Assembly (NCBI GenBank): GCA_038277395.1
Contig: CM076191.1
Location: forward strand, 175,072,552-175,136,551
From: Dryocosmus kuriphilus
Lineage: Eukaryota > Arthropoda > Insecta > Hymenoptera > Cynipidae
Direction of reading: 5' to 3'
Length of the DNA stretch: 64,000 nucleotides
Made by a program: the position numbers and the translations under genes. Each line of letters starts with the position of its first letter. Positions within the stretch are counted from its first letter, which is position 1. This document shows, in pieces, positions 1 through 10,744 of the stretch. Below the pieces are notes generated by a model. It made no database searches. It worked only from the letters and a program-made list of their open reading frames with translations, and was not told the origin of the DNA.

Positions 1-1260
1 AGGGCGCGCGTCTGTTGGCACTCGCGCTTCGCGCTCGACATTTGACTCGCGCTTCGCGCTCGATAAGTTATTTACGGCACTTACGCTTCGCACTCGATAG
101 ATTATTCACCTCGCGCTACGCGCTCGGTGTTTATGGATCGCAGAAACCTTTAAATTAAAAATTACAAAAGACATTATTTTACTTAAGGCTCTATCGCCCT
201 TAAGGCATACATTCTCATCATGACACTCGCGCTTCGCGCTCGATAATTACATTTTTTTAAAACACATTATAGATTGGTAAAGTTTTTTAGTGATATTCCA
301 AATTTCGCAATAGAGGATTTCCATTCTTAAAAGTATAACGATGAGTCTTATAAATAACTTTTGTAGCTCTTTCCAAGGTGAACAATTCTACTTGTTAATA
401 TTTTCTCATATCTTGCATAGTTTTGCTGAAAAGTGGTTTTCTTTATATTTCATAACATATTTCACGAATAACTCAAAAACTACGCATCTGATCAAAAAAA
501 TGATAGAAAGCAAATTTGTAGACCTTTTTGAGGCGAACAATTTTGTTTATTATTATTTTTCCGTATCTTCCAGAATTTGTCGGGAAATTTGAAATTTTTC
601 ATTTTTAATAACGTTTTATCGATTAAAAAACAAAAACTGTGCATTTTGTCAAAAAATGGTTGAAACAAAATTTGTAGATCTTTTCAAATTGAACAACTTT
701 GTTCCTTACCATTTTTTGGTATCTTGAATATTTTGGCGGGAAACCACAGTTTTTTAATTTTAAGAGCGTTTTCTTAATTAAAACAAAAACCGTTCATTTT
801 ATCGAAAAACGGTTAAGATAAAATTTGTAGATTTTTTTGAGGGGAATAATTTTACTTTCTTACGTTTTTTTTGTATCTCTCATAGTTTAGTCGGAAAATG
901 AATTTCTTGATTTTGTGTAAACCGTTTTTGATGGATAAAACCATAACCGTTGGTCAAAACCCGCTGGTTAACGAACTCGTCCTTTCTTTTTGGACTTTAA
1001 AGTAGTATGCCAAAGCGCAATCCAATCCGATTAGTCCTTCGAAAGTTATCGTGGGAACAGACGACGACAACGACAACGACAACGACGACAACGACAACGA
1101 CAACGACGACAACGACGACAACGACAACGCCAACAGACAGACAGACACGGTCGTAAAAACCATTTTTTCGGATTCAGGAGGTCTTAAAACGTGGAGATTT
1201 CATGAAATCCGCGAAAGTGAAATTTTGCATAAATCTAATACCTTCTCTGATGAGAATGTA
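1..1260 (+). repeat. R1 repeat, copy A (cut by window edge)
   Basis: This is an AT-rich repeat of about 1.25 kb. Two further copies lie in inverted orientation at 22638-23692 and 23714-24950. One end carries several short GC palindromes of the type GAGCGCGAAGCGCGAG, and a TTAAGG...CCTTAA hairpin follows. The body is T-rich, with short decayed open frames. A GACAAC microsatellite lies at about 1057-1135, and the far end reads ...CTGATGAGAATGTA. The copies agree along their whole length, so this is a dispersed family. I see no transposase. The extreme left end is missing because the window starts inside it. Confidence 0.85.
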
Positions 1261-1719
1261 AAAAAAATACACATTTTTTATAGTTTAAAGATTCCTCTGG
1301 AAATTAACATTATAACTTTACCTATACTTTACTTGAAAAAGGTTCAAGCTAGTAAGTTAATTAATGTCGACTTCGGTAAAATTCTGTGTTTTTCTAAGTT
1401 TTTATAAGTTTTGCTTAAGTACTGATTTAATTGAATTTTTAATTGTTGAAAATAAGACTTGATATAAAAATAATAATAGATGTCCTTTAGGAAACAGGGT
1501 AAAACTGTATACATTACATTTAAAAATGATAAACAAATATTATTTCTTCCTCCGAACTCTCTGAAGTCAGAAATAATAACGTTTTTTTACATTGAAATTT
1601 CATCATTATTTTAAAGTCACTCCAAAACTCTATTTTAGGATTAAGTAACTATACTTTTTATTAATTTTCCAATTAGTATTCCAATTATTTAATAGATAAT
1701 AGTTAGAAATAATATTTCT
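1261..1719. other. AT-rich stretch, no gene seen
   Basis: No exon or repeat can be supported here. It may be 3' flank or intron of the signal-peptide gene that starts at 2070 on the minus strand. Confidence 0.5.
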
Positions 1720-2003
1720 TTATATCATTTTTACATGCAATGTATATAATTTTATCCTATTGCCCAAGGATCTCTTAACAATTTCTAAAAAATAAAAGAA
1801 AATTTACGGCAGTATTTTTTCACGAATACGAAAAGATTAGGGAGCAGCGTTAACAAAATTCACTTTTTTTTGCATCCTAGCTCTTATGCTCATTTCATAT
1901 TTTACTCAGAAAACAAAAAATCTTGATAAGCACCATATTTTCTTTGGCTTTTATCACTTTTATCGCATGTAATATTTATTTAAAAAAGAAAATTTATTCG
2001 TAC

Positions 2004-2070
2004 CATATTGTGCTTGGCTGAGGCCCACAAGAGCGGCGAAGATTACAAATAAAGCATACAGGAACTTCAT
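2004..2070 (-). CDS. first exon of a small secreted protein (signal peptide only visible)
   Basis: The minus strand has ATG at 2070 followed by 22 codons that form a classic signal peptide: Met-Lys-Phe-Leu, a hydrophobic core rich in Ala, Leu, Val and Phe, then Ser-Gln-Ala as a likely cleavage site. The exon ends in phase 1 at a GTACG donor. A TATA box stands 57 bases upstream. A possible second exon starts at 1784, after a good pyrimidine tract and TAG acceptor. It keeps the phase and ends at TAA 1720-1722, adding 21 residues with a Lys-Arg site (about 43 aa in total). That continuation is a guess, and the true second exon may lie beyond the window. The exon layout (short signal exon ending in phase 1) matches the large secreted-protein gene upstream, so the two may be relatives in a cluster. 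The function is unknown. Confidence 0.6.
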
Positions 2071-2126
2071 GATTGAATCTTTAAGGCTTCAACGGTAAAC
2101 TGTTGGTTTTAATAAAACAAAGTTTG

Positions 2127-2134
2127 TTTTTATA
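2127..2134 (-). promoter_or_regulatory. TATA box of the small signal-peptide gene
   Basis: TATAAAAA on the minus strand lies about 60 bases before the ATG at 2070. An initiator-like ACAGTTT falls near 2102, about 25-30 bases downstream, which is the spacing expected for an RNA polymerase II core promoter. Confidence 0.55.
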
Positions 2135-2811
2135 TCCAAGGAAAAAGTTATTAAAATAATTGCGTAACTTTAAACATCTCAGTCATACTTCTAAGAATAT
2201 TTACTCATGGAAAACAACACCAGTACACTTATGTTAATTCGAGATGGGTAATTATTATTAGATAGAAGGTAATCAAATTTCCGATGTCAGAAATGTGCAT
2301 AAGCAATAATAAAGTAACCGCTACATGTGGTATGTTATTATTTTTCAAAAAGAAAAATGTAACAAGAATTCGAGCTTCTTACATAATTATAATACAACTT
2401 AGAAGTGCGTGTATTAGGAAAAGAAACACAAACGATTCTTAGAAAATCATAATAAATTTGTGGTTTAGAAACAAATATTTCAGCAGACTGATAATTTAAC
2501 ACTTGTCACTTTCAGCTCAGAATTTTAACTATGGTAGAAGCAGTTTTTTGACTATAAGAACTTTGGAGATAGGAAAAAATTGCAGGAATATTAATAGAAC
2601 TGACGTAATTAATTAACTATTTTTCTGTATATTCGTTGTATTGGGCATAAAAATAATAGAGTTGTCATAATTTAATAATACAAAGATACGTTTACAAATA
2701 AATTACAAATTGCGAATTATAAATACACATGTCGCTCAATAAAAAATAACCACCTATAATAAACAAACTTATGATGACCGTATAAATTAACAAGTATGAT
2801 CGCATGATACC

Positions 2812-2817
2812 TTTATT
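2812..2817 (-). terminator. polyadenylation signal of the large secreted-protein gene
   Basis: AATAAA on the minus strand lies 25 bases after the proposed stop codon (2842-2844). Confidence 0.5.
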
Positions 2818-2841
2818 ACTACAAAATAATGATTTAAGGCT

Positions 2842-5800
2842 TTAACTAATATTTATGGGTTTATTATCCTCTGTTCAGACTTAAAGGCCAGTTACCTAAA
2901 ACACAGTGATTCAAAATATATTACTAAAATGCAATAAGAACTTTAATTAAATAATATTTTTGAATTCATAAAATATTTTCTAGCAAAAATATTAATTATA
3001 TTATTAACATAAAGAATGCTTACTCTCAAAATAATGTGGTTGATTTTCGGAAATGTCTGAAGGCCATTTGAAATCTCCATTAATTTGATCGAAATTCTGG
3101 AGTGCTGAAAAATAATACATTGATTTATTAATTATATTTAATAATTTGAAATAACTATGAAAGAATTCTTTAAATTATATGAGTTAATATAATTAAATAT
3201 CTGTACCAATGAGTGGCGATGAAGGAGGTGGTCTAGCAAGACTGAATGGCCCAAACGTGACAATCGATGGGGAATTGCTAAAAGGGTTGCTGGGATTTTG
3301 ATCGAAATAATTCCCTGAATTTGGATTTTCCTCGGAATTAGGACCATTTCGAACAACTCTATTTTGAGAATTTCCAGTGTTTCTGTTATTAAATAGTGCA
3401 TCAAGGAATGGGTTTCCATCTCCAATTGGTATACTAGTTCCTGGACGCAGAGGAATATTTCCACCAGGTTTATTCGGTGAACTAGGTTTGCCTTTATTGT
3501 CAGATGGAGATGGTGGATTGTTGTTTCCTTTACCAAATAATCCAGAAAGGAATGGATTTCCTGAGGGTGGTTTTGTATTAGGATTGTTGGAATTTGTACT
3601 TGGTGGTCCATTCATAAATGGATTTCCTGTAATCATTACAATTGGTATTAATGCAATTAAATACAACTTCTAATTTTTCAAATTAATATTATATAAATAA
3701 TATGTTATGAATAAGAGGTGAAAATAATATTACCTTCTCTTGGAGCAGGGACATTTTGTGATGATCCAGGGGGTCCTGGTTTTTTAGCTGCCCCACCTCT
3801 TTCCACATCTCCTCTATATCCTCCAATACCTTTATAAACCTCAGGGTCGAAACTTCCTCGGGTATCAAGATTGTTTTCTTAAAATAGAACAACAAATCAG
3901 TTTTAGAGAGACGGTAGTATTTTTTAAAACATACGTATAAAATATATACCTGGTTTTGGTGGTACCGATGGTTTCCTAAGTGCAGAATTAAGAAAAGGGT
4001 TTTTGGGATAAGGATGTGGTTTACCATTGGGTAATAATACGGATTTATCCGAGTCAGGTTGCATATCTTGTGAATCATCTTCAGGATTTTCTGCTGTTTT
4101 ATCGCCTGGTTGAGAAGAATCTTCTGAACATTCTTCATCATCAGGTTCGGAAGAGAGAGAAGTATCGTCTTTAGGTGTGCTTTGAGGAGTAGAGTCAGGT
4201 TTAGCTTTGCCAGGCTCGATTTCTTTGGAAATATTGTTAGGATTTTTTATAGGTGCTTCAGTTTTTGTTGAAGGTTCAGTATTCTTAGGTCTATCTGGAG
4301 ATTTCGGATCATCTTTGCTTCTTTGATCGATGTCTGCTTTCTGTAAACGTTTATCATCTGGAAATGCTACATCTGGTTTCTCCGATTCGCCCTTAGGATT
4401 GGTTTCGTCGTTAGGATTAGGTTGCTCTTGTTCCTTGCAAGGATTCTTTTTCTCTTCAGGTGTGGATACTTCTGGATTTTCCTCTGGGCTGTTTTCATCC
4501 TCTGGCTTAGGTTGTTCTGGCTTATCTTCTGGACTCTTTCCATCTTCCAGTTTCGGTTGTTCAGGCATTACTTGAGAAGTTTCTTCATCTTCGCGCTTGG
4601 GTTGTTCAGACTTTTCACCTAAACTCTTTTCATCTTCAGGCTTTGGTTTTTCCTCTGGGCCCTTTTTAGCCTCTGGTTTGATTTGTTCAGGCTTATCATC
4701 TTCTGGTTTTGATGTTTTCGGTTTTTCCTCTGGACTGTTTTTATCCTCTGCTTTGATTTTTTTAGGCTTATCACGTGAATCTTTACCATCTTCTGATTTC
4801 GGTTTTTCAGGATTTTTCTCAGGCATTTTTTCGTCTTCGAGTTTTGGTTGTTCAGGCTATTATCATCTGGACCCTTTCCATCCTCTAGTTTCGGTTTCTC
4901 GTCTGGGCTCTTTTTTCCCTCTGGTTTGGGTAGTTCAGGCTTTTCATCAGGAGTCTTTTCATTTTCTGGCTTAAATGGCTTCGGTTTTCCCTCGGGACCC
5001 CTTTCATCCTCTGGTTTGGCTTGTTCAGATTTATTATCTGGATACTTTTCATCTTCTGGTTTCACTTTGTCCTCTGGATACTTTTTATCCTCTGGTTTGG
5101 CTTGTTCAGGCTTGTCACTTGGCTTCCTTTCATCTTTTGGTTTCGTTTTTTCAGGTTCATCCTCAGGCATATTTTCATATTCGGGGTTGTGACGCTCAGG
5201 CATTCCATCAGGACTATTTTCAACCTCTGGTTTCGGCTTTTCCGACGAACCCTCAGGAGTTTGCTCATATTCAGAATTTCCTTCAGGACTGTTCCTATTT
5301 TCGGTTTTAGGAGGTTTCGGCTTTTCATCGGGACTAACCTTTTCTATTGAGCTTAGCTTATCCGGGGTTTCACTAAAATTCTTCTCATCACCTGGTTCGA
5401 CAGGTTTAGGTTTTCCATCAGGATTCACCTTCTCTCCTGGACTTGTTTTATCCGGTTTATCATCAGGCCCCTTTTCATCTTCTGGCTTGGAATGTACAGG
5501 TTTGTCCTTAGGACTTTTCTCATCGTCTGGTTTAACAGGTTTAGGTTTTCCATCAGGACTCACCTTCTTTACTGGACTTGGTTCGTCAGGTTTATCATCA
5601 GGGCCCTTTTCATCTTCTGGCTTGGGAGATTCAGATTTTTCCTTAGGATTCTTCTCATCATCTGGTTTGGCAGGTTTCGACACTCCATCAGGACTCACCT
5701 TCTCTACTGGACTTGGTTCATCCGGTTTATCATCAGGACTCTTTTCATGCTCTGGCTTGGAAGGTACAGGTTTGTCCTTAGGACTTTTCTCATCGTCTGG

Positions 5801-8800
5801 TTTAACAGGTTCAGATTTTCCATCAGGAATCACCTTCTTTACTGGACTTGGTTCGTCCGGTTTGCCATCAGGGCTCTTTTCATCTTCTGGCTTGGGAGAT
5901 TCAGATTTTTCCTTAGGATTCTTCTCATCATCTGGTTTGGCAGGTTTAGGTTTTCCATCAGGACTCACCTTCTCTACTGGACTTGGTTCATCCGTTTTAG
6001 CATCAGAACTCTTTTCATCCTCTGGCTTGGAAGGTACAGGTTTGTCCTTAGGACTTTTCTCATCGTCTGGTTTAACAGGTTTAGGTTTTCCATCAGGACT
6101 CACCTTCTCTACTGGACTTGATTCATCCGTTTTATCATCAGGACTCTTTTCATCTTGTGGCTTGGGAGATTCAGATTTGTCCCTAGGACCCTTCTTATCA
6201 TTTGGTTTGGCAGGTTTAGGTTTTCCATCAGGACTCACCTTCTCTACTGGACTTGGTTCATCCGGTTTATCATCAGGGCTCTTTTCATCTTCGGGCTTGG
6301 GAGATTCAGGTTTATCAATAGGATTCTTCTCATCATCTGGTTTAGCAGCTTCTGGTTTTCCATCAGGACTCACCTTCTCTACTGGACTTGGTTCATCCGG
6401 TTTACCATCAGGACCCTTTTCATCTTCTGGCTTGGGAGATTCAGGTTTATCCTTAGGATTCTTCTCATCATCTGGTTTGGCAGGTTCAGATTTTCCATCA
6501 GGAATCACCTTCTTTACTGGACTTGGTTCGTCCGGTTTGCCATCAGGGCTCTTTTCATCTTCTGGCTTGGGAGATTCAGATTTTTCCTTAGGATTCTTCT
6601 CATCATCTGGTTTGGCAGGTTTAGGTTTTCCATCAGGACTCACCTTCTCTACTGGACTTGGTTCATCCGTTTTAGCATCAGAACTCTTTTCATCCTCTGG
6701 CTTGGAAGGTACAGGTTTGTCCTTAGGACTTTTCTCATCGTCTGGTTTAACAGGTTTAGGTTTTCCATCAGGACTCACCTTCTCTACTGGACTTGATTCA
6801 TCCGTTTTATCATCAGGACTCTTTTCATCTTCTGGCTTGGGAGATTCAGATTTATCCTTAGGATTCTTCTCATCATCTGGTTTGGCAGGTTTAGGTTTTC
6901 CATCAGGACTCACCTTCTCTACTGGACTTGGTTCATCCGTTTTAGCATCAGAACTCTTTTCATCTTCTGGCTTGGGAGATTCAGGTTTGTCCTTAGGACC
7001 CTTCTTATCATTTGGTTTGGCAGGTTTAGGCTTTCCATCAGGACTCACCTTCTCTACTGGCCTTGGTTCATCCGGTTTATCATCAGGGCCCTTTTCATCT
7101 TCTGGCTTGGGAGATTCAGATTTTTCCTTAGGATTCTTCTCATCATCTGGTTTGGCAGGTTTCGACATTCCATCAGGACTCACCTTCTCTACTGGACTTG
7201 GTTCATCCGGTTTATCATCAGGACTCTTTTCATCCTCTGGCTTGGAAGGTACAGGTTTGTCCTTAGGACTTTTCTCATCGTCTGGTTTAACAGGTTTAGG
7301 TTTTCCATCAGGACTCACCTTCTCTACTGGACTTGATTCATCCGTTTTATCATCAGGACTCTTTTCATCTTGTGGCTTGGGAGATTCAGATTTGTCCTTA
7401 GGACCCTTCTTATCATTTGGTTTGGCAGGTTTAGGTTTTCCATCAGGACTCACCTTCTCTACTGGACTTGGTTCATCCGGTTTATCATCAGGGCTCTTTT
7501 CATCTTCGGGCTTGGGAGATTCAGGTTTATCAATAGGATTCTTCTCATCATCTGGTTTGGCAGGTTCAGATTTTCCATCAGGAATCACCTTCTTTACTGG
7601 ACTTGGTTCGTCCGGTTTGCCATCAGGGCTCTTTTCATCTTCTGGCTTGGGAGATTCAGGTTTGTCCTTAGGACCCTTCTTATCATTTGGTTTGGCAGGT
7701 TTAGGTTTTCCATCAGGACTCACCTTCTCTACTGGACTTGGTTCATCCGTTTTAGCATCAGAACTCTTTTCATCTTCTGGCTTGGGAGATTCAAGTTTGT
7801 CCTTAGGACCCTTCTTATCATTTGGTTTGGCAGGTTTAGGCTTTCCATCAGGACTCACCTTCTCTACTGGCCTTGGTTCATCCGGTTTATCATCAGGGCC
7901 CTTTTCATCTTCTGGCTTGGGAGATTCAGATTTTTCCTTAGGATTCTTCTCATCATCTGGTTTGGCAGGTTTCGACATTCCATCAGGACTCACCTTCTCT
8001 ACTGGACTTGGTTCATCCGGTTTATCATCAGGGCTCTTTTCATCTTCGGGCTTGGGAGATTCAGGTTTATCCTTAGGATTCTTCTCATCATCTGGTTTGG
8101 CAGGTTTAGATTTTCCATCAGGACTCACCTTCTCTACTGGACTTGGTTCATCCGGTTTATCATCAGGGCTCTTTTCATCTTCGGGCTTGGGAGATTCAGG
8201 TTTGTCCTTAGGACCCTTCTTATCATTTGGTTTGGCAGGTTTAGGTTTTCCATCAGGACTCACCTTCTCTACTGGACTTGGTTCATCCGTTTTAGCATCA
8301 GAACTCTTTTCATCTTCTGGCTTGGGAGATTCAAGTTTGTCCTTAGGACCCTTCTTATCATTTGGTTTGGCAGGTTTAGGCTTTCCATCAGGACTCACCT
8401 TCTCTACTGGCCTTGGTTCATCCGGTTTATCATCAGGGCCCTTTTCATCTTCTGGTTTGGGAGATTCAGATTTTTCCTTAGGATTCTTCTCATCATCTGG
8501 TTTGGCAGGTTTCGACATTCCATCAGGACTCACCTTCTCTACTGGACTTGGTTCATCCGGTTTATCATCAGGACTCTTTTCATCCTCTGGCTTGGAAGGT
8601 ACAGGTTTGTCCTTAGGACTTTTCTCATCGTCTGGTTTAACAGGTTTAGGTTTTCCATCAGGACTCACCTTCTCTACTGGACTTGATTCATCCGTTTTAT
8701 CATCAGGACTCTTTTCATCTTGTGGCTTGGGAGATTCAGATTTGTCCTTAGGACCCTTCTTATCATTTGATTTGGCAGGTTTAGGTTTTCCATCAGGACT

Positions 8801-10632
8801 CACCTTCTCTACTGGACTTGGTTCATCCGGTTTATCATCAGGGCTCTTTTCATCTTCGGGCTTGGGAGATTCAGGTTTATCAATAGGATTCTTCTCATCA
8901 TCTGGTTTAGCAGCTTCTGGTTTTCCATCAGGACTCACCTTCTCTACTGGACTTGGTTCATCCGGTTTACCATCAGGACCCTTTTCATCTTCTGGCTTGG
9001 CAGATTCAGGTTTATCCTTAGGATTCTTCTCATCATCTGGTTTGGCAGGTTTAGGTTTTCCATCAGGACTCACCTTCTCTACTGGACTTGGTTCATCCAT
9101 TTTAGCATCAGAACTCTTTTCATCTTCTGGCTTGGGAGATTCAGGTTTATCCTTAGGACCCTTCTTATCATTTGGTTTGTCAGGTTTAGGCTTTCCATCA
9201 GGACTCACCTTCTCTACTGGACTTGGTTCATCCGGTTTATCATCAGGACTCTTTTCATCTTCTGGCTTGGGAGATTCAGGCTTGTCCTCAGGACTCTTCT
9301 CATCTTCTTGTCTTGGGCTCTTTGGCTTGTCCTTTGGACTCTTATGATCCTGTGTCTTAGAAGGTTTAGGATTTTCCTCCGGTGTTTTTTCATCTTCGGG
9401 TTTGGGAGGGTCAGGCTTTCCATACGGACTTTCCTTGTCTACTGGACTTGACTTATCTGGTTTGGCAGGATTTTTTTGAGGCGTAGTTTCCGGACCTTGT
9501 TTATTTCGATCACTAGGTCTCCTTCCTCCGCCTTTAGCATTATTTTTGGAGGCAGGACGTTGGCATCCTTTAGTATTACATGGCTCACCTTGAACTGTAG
9601 ATCCTCCAATTTTTGGATTTACAATATTAGATTTATCACCGATTTTTCCACTTGACTTTGGATTACCACTTTTATTTGCACTTTCTGTTTTTTCATCATA
9701 GTCCTTTTCACTTTCAGGATCTTCATTATAATCCCCATTTTCATTTTCTGGATCTTCTTTATAATCTCCATTGTCACTTTCCGGATCCTCGTTATAGTCT
9801 CCATTTTCACTTTCCGGATCTTCGTTATAATCCCCATTATCACTTCCCGAATCCTCATTATAATCCCTATTATCACTTTTAGGATCTTCACTATCATCAT
9901 CACTTAATGTATATCCTGGTACTCGTGGAATATTTTTAAAATGTGGAGCTTTTCCATCAGCCCAGAGAAGACAACCTTCGAAAGGATTGAGATTAGCCTC
10001 TTTTCCTTTGCGTTTTCCAGCAGGAAATCCTCTCCTTGGACTTGTTTTGACACCATACTTGACATTAGGTTTCGGGTTCGGTGCTTGATTTTCAGTTGAA
10101 GAATCTGGTGCACTTGCTAAAAAAAGAAAACTAAATTAAAGCAGGTTAACTAAAATTATTTTCAATCATTTTTTCTTTCATCAAATTTGTTATTTCTTGA
10201 TGCAATAATTTTATAAGCTCTAAAATCCATAAAAACCGCTTTGTCAGTTATTTAGATAGAAACACAATTAGTAATCTAAAACGGCAGTATCTATCAGTTC
10301 TAAATTATTATTAGGATATTTTTTTAACAAATTATTAAATATTTATTTGAGCTTGAGAATTTTTAATTATATTAAATTTTAATGAAAATGACTTACTGAG
10401 AGATTCAGCAGGTCCTGGAGTTTTACCACCATGTCCGCCTTAAGTATAAAACAATCAGGTAATTAGTTTCGAAAATTAGGGAGGCATTTGCGATATTAAA
10501 AGTATATGAATGTTTATTTAATTTATTGATTTATTTTTTAGTTAGAAATTTGTTTGTACCTGGTCGAGCATAAGTCACTAAAACTAAGGCTAACAAGATC
10601 AAGGGCAAACATGGCCCAATACTTTGGCCCAT
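2842..10632 (-). CDS. giant secreted Lys/Pro/Asp/Glu-rich repeat protein, 7 exons, one frameshift
   Basis: Proposed exons in transcript order: 10632-10560, 10438-10397, 10116-3950, 3877-3734, 3626-3207, 3104-3024, 2870-2842. Every junction is phase 1 with GT-AG ends. Exon 1 encodes a signal peptide (Met-Gly-Gln..., a Leu/Val/Ala core, cleavage near Tyr-Ala-Arg-Pro). Exon 3 (about 2,050 codons) has an N-terminal segment with an NPFEGCLLW stretch, then six acidic 11-residue repeats, then about 28 repeats of 45 residues, then a degenerate K/P/E/D-rich tail. The last exons carry repeated NPFL-type motifs. The product is about 2,300 residues, probably extracellular and largely disordered. Two extra bases near 4859 shift the frame inside exon 3, and its length of 6,167 nt is not a multiple of three, unlike the other internal exons. 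Exons 6 and 7 are less certain: without the 3207 donor, exon 5 ends at TAA 3193. I do not recognise the family and give no function. Confidence 0.75.
4857..4864 (-). other. 2-bp insertion (frameshift) in the large secreted-protein exon
   Basis: Elsewhere the recurring coding phrase reads GATGATAAGCCTGA. Here it reads GATGATAATAGCCTGA, with two extra bases. Upstream the K/P/E/D-rich frame is open from 10116. Downstream the same kind of protein continues only in another frame, starting Lys-Met-Pro-Glu-Lys-Asn-Pro and running to the 3950 donor. Read literally, translation would continue about 80 residues out of frame and stop near 4619. It may be a real null or variant allele, or an assembly indel in repetitive DNA. 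Confidence 0.85.
5428..9340 (-). repeat. 135-bp coding minisatellite, about 28 copies
   Basis: The unit is exactly 135 bp (45 codons), so the reading frame is kept. The core reads VSPDGKPKPAKP, then DDEKNPKDK or NDKKGPKDK, then PESPKPEDEKSPDDK, then PDEPSPVEK. Copies differ by point changes and fall into a few types. Blocks of neighbouring types recur (for example the GMSKPAK unit followed by the KLES unit occurs twice), which points to higher-order duplication. Units decay towards 5250-5430. Because the period is a multiple of three, the complementary strand is also open over nearly 3.9 kb. That is a by-product of the repeat and not a gene. Confidence 0.95.
9697..9895 (-). repeat. 33-bp coding tandem repeat (acidic 11-residue motif)
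   Basis: About six units of the form GDYNEDPESEN lie in the same exon, upstream of the 135-bp array. The segment is strongly acidic, in contrast to the mixed-charge 45-residue units that follow. Confidence 0.85.
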
Positions 10633-10732
10633 CTTTTTGTTGAAAGCACTTATCACAATACCCGATTCTAGAAAGGTTCTTTATTTGTTAGAAATTTCTT
10701 CGATAATACGTTAATCGTTTCTTAAGTGAAGG

Positions 10733-10738
10733 CTTATA
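10733..10738 (-). promoter_or_regulatory. possible TATA box of the large secreted-protein gene
   Basis: TATAAG on the minus strand lies about 100 bases before the ATG at 10632. The placement is plausible, but nothing else confirms it. Confidence 0.35.
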
Positions 10739-10744
10739 TCGTAA

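Noticed and set aside
341..592. 83-codon frame resembling frames at 23105-23356 and 24338-24589
   Set aside because: The similarity comes from the R1 repeat copies. The frames are short, low-complexity and have no start or domain support.
7370..8686. 438-codon plus-strand frame of Arg/Phe/Leu/Trp repeats
   Set aside because: A third-frame shadow of the same minisatellite, with no start context or flanking exons.
5487..9347. 1,286-codon open frame on the plus strand (Gly/Ser/Leu/Phe-rich)
   Set aside because: It is the complement of the 135-bp coding array. The period is a multiple of three, so an accidental frame stays open. The minus strand has the signal peptide, splice sites and phase continuity.
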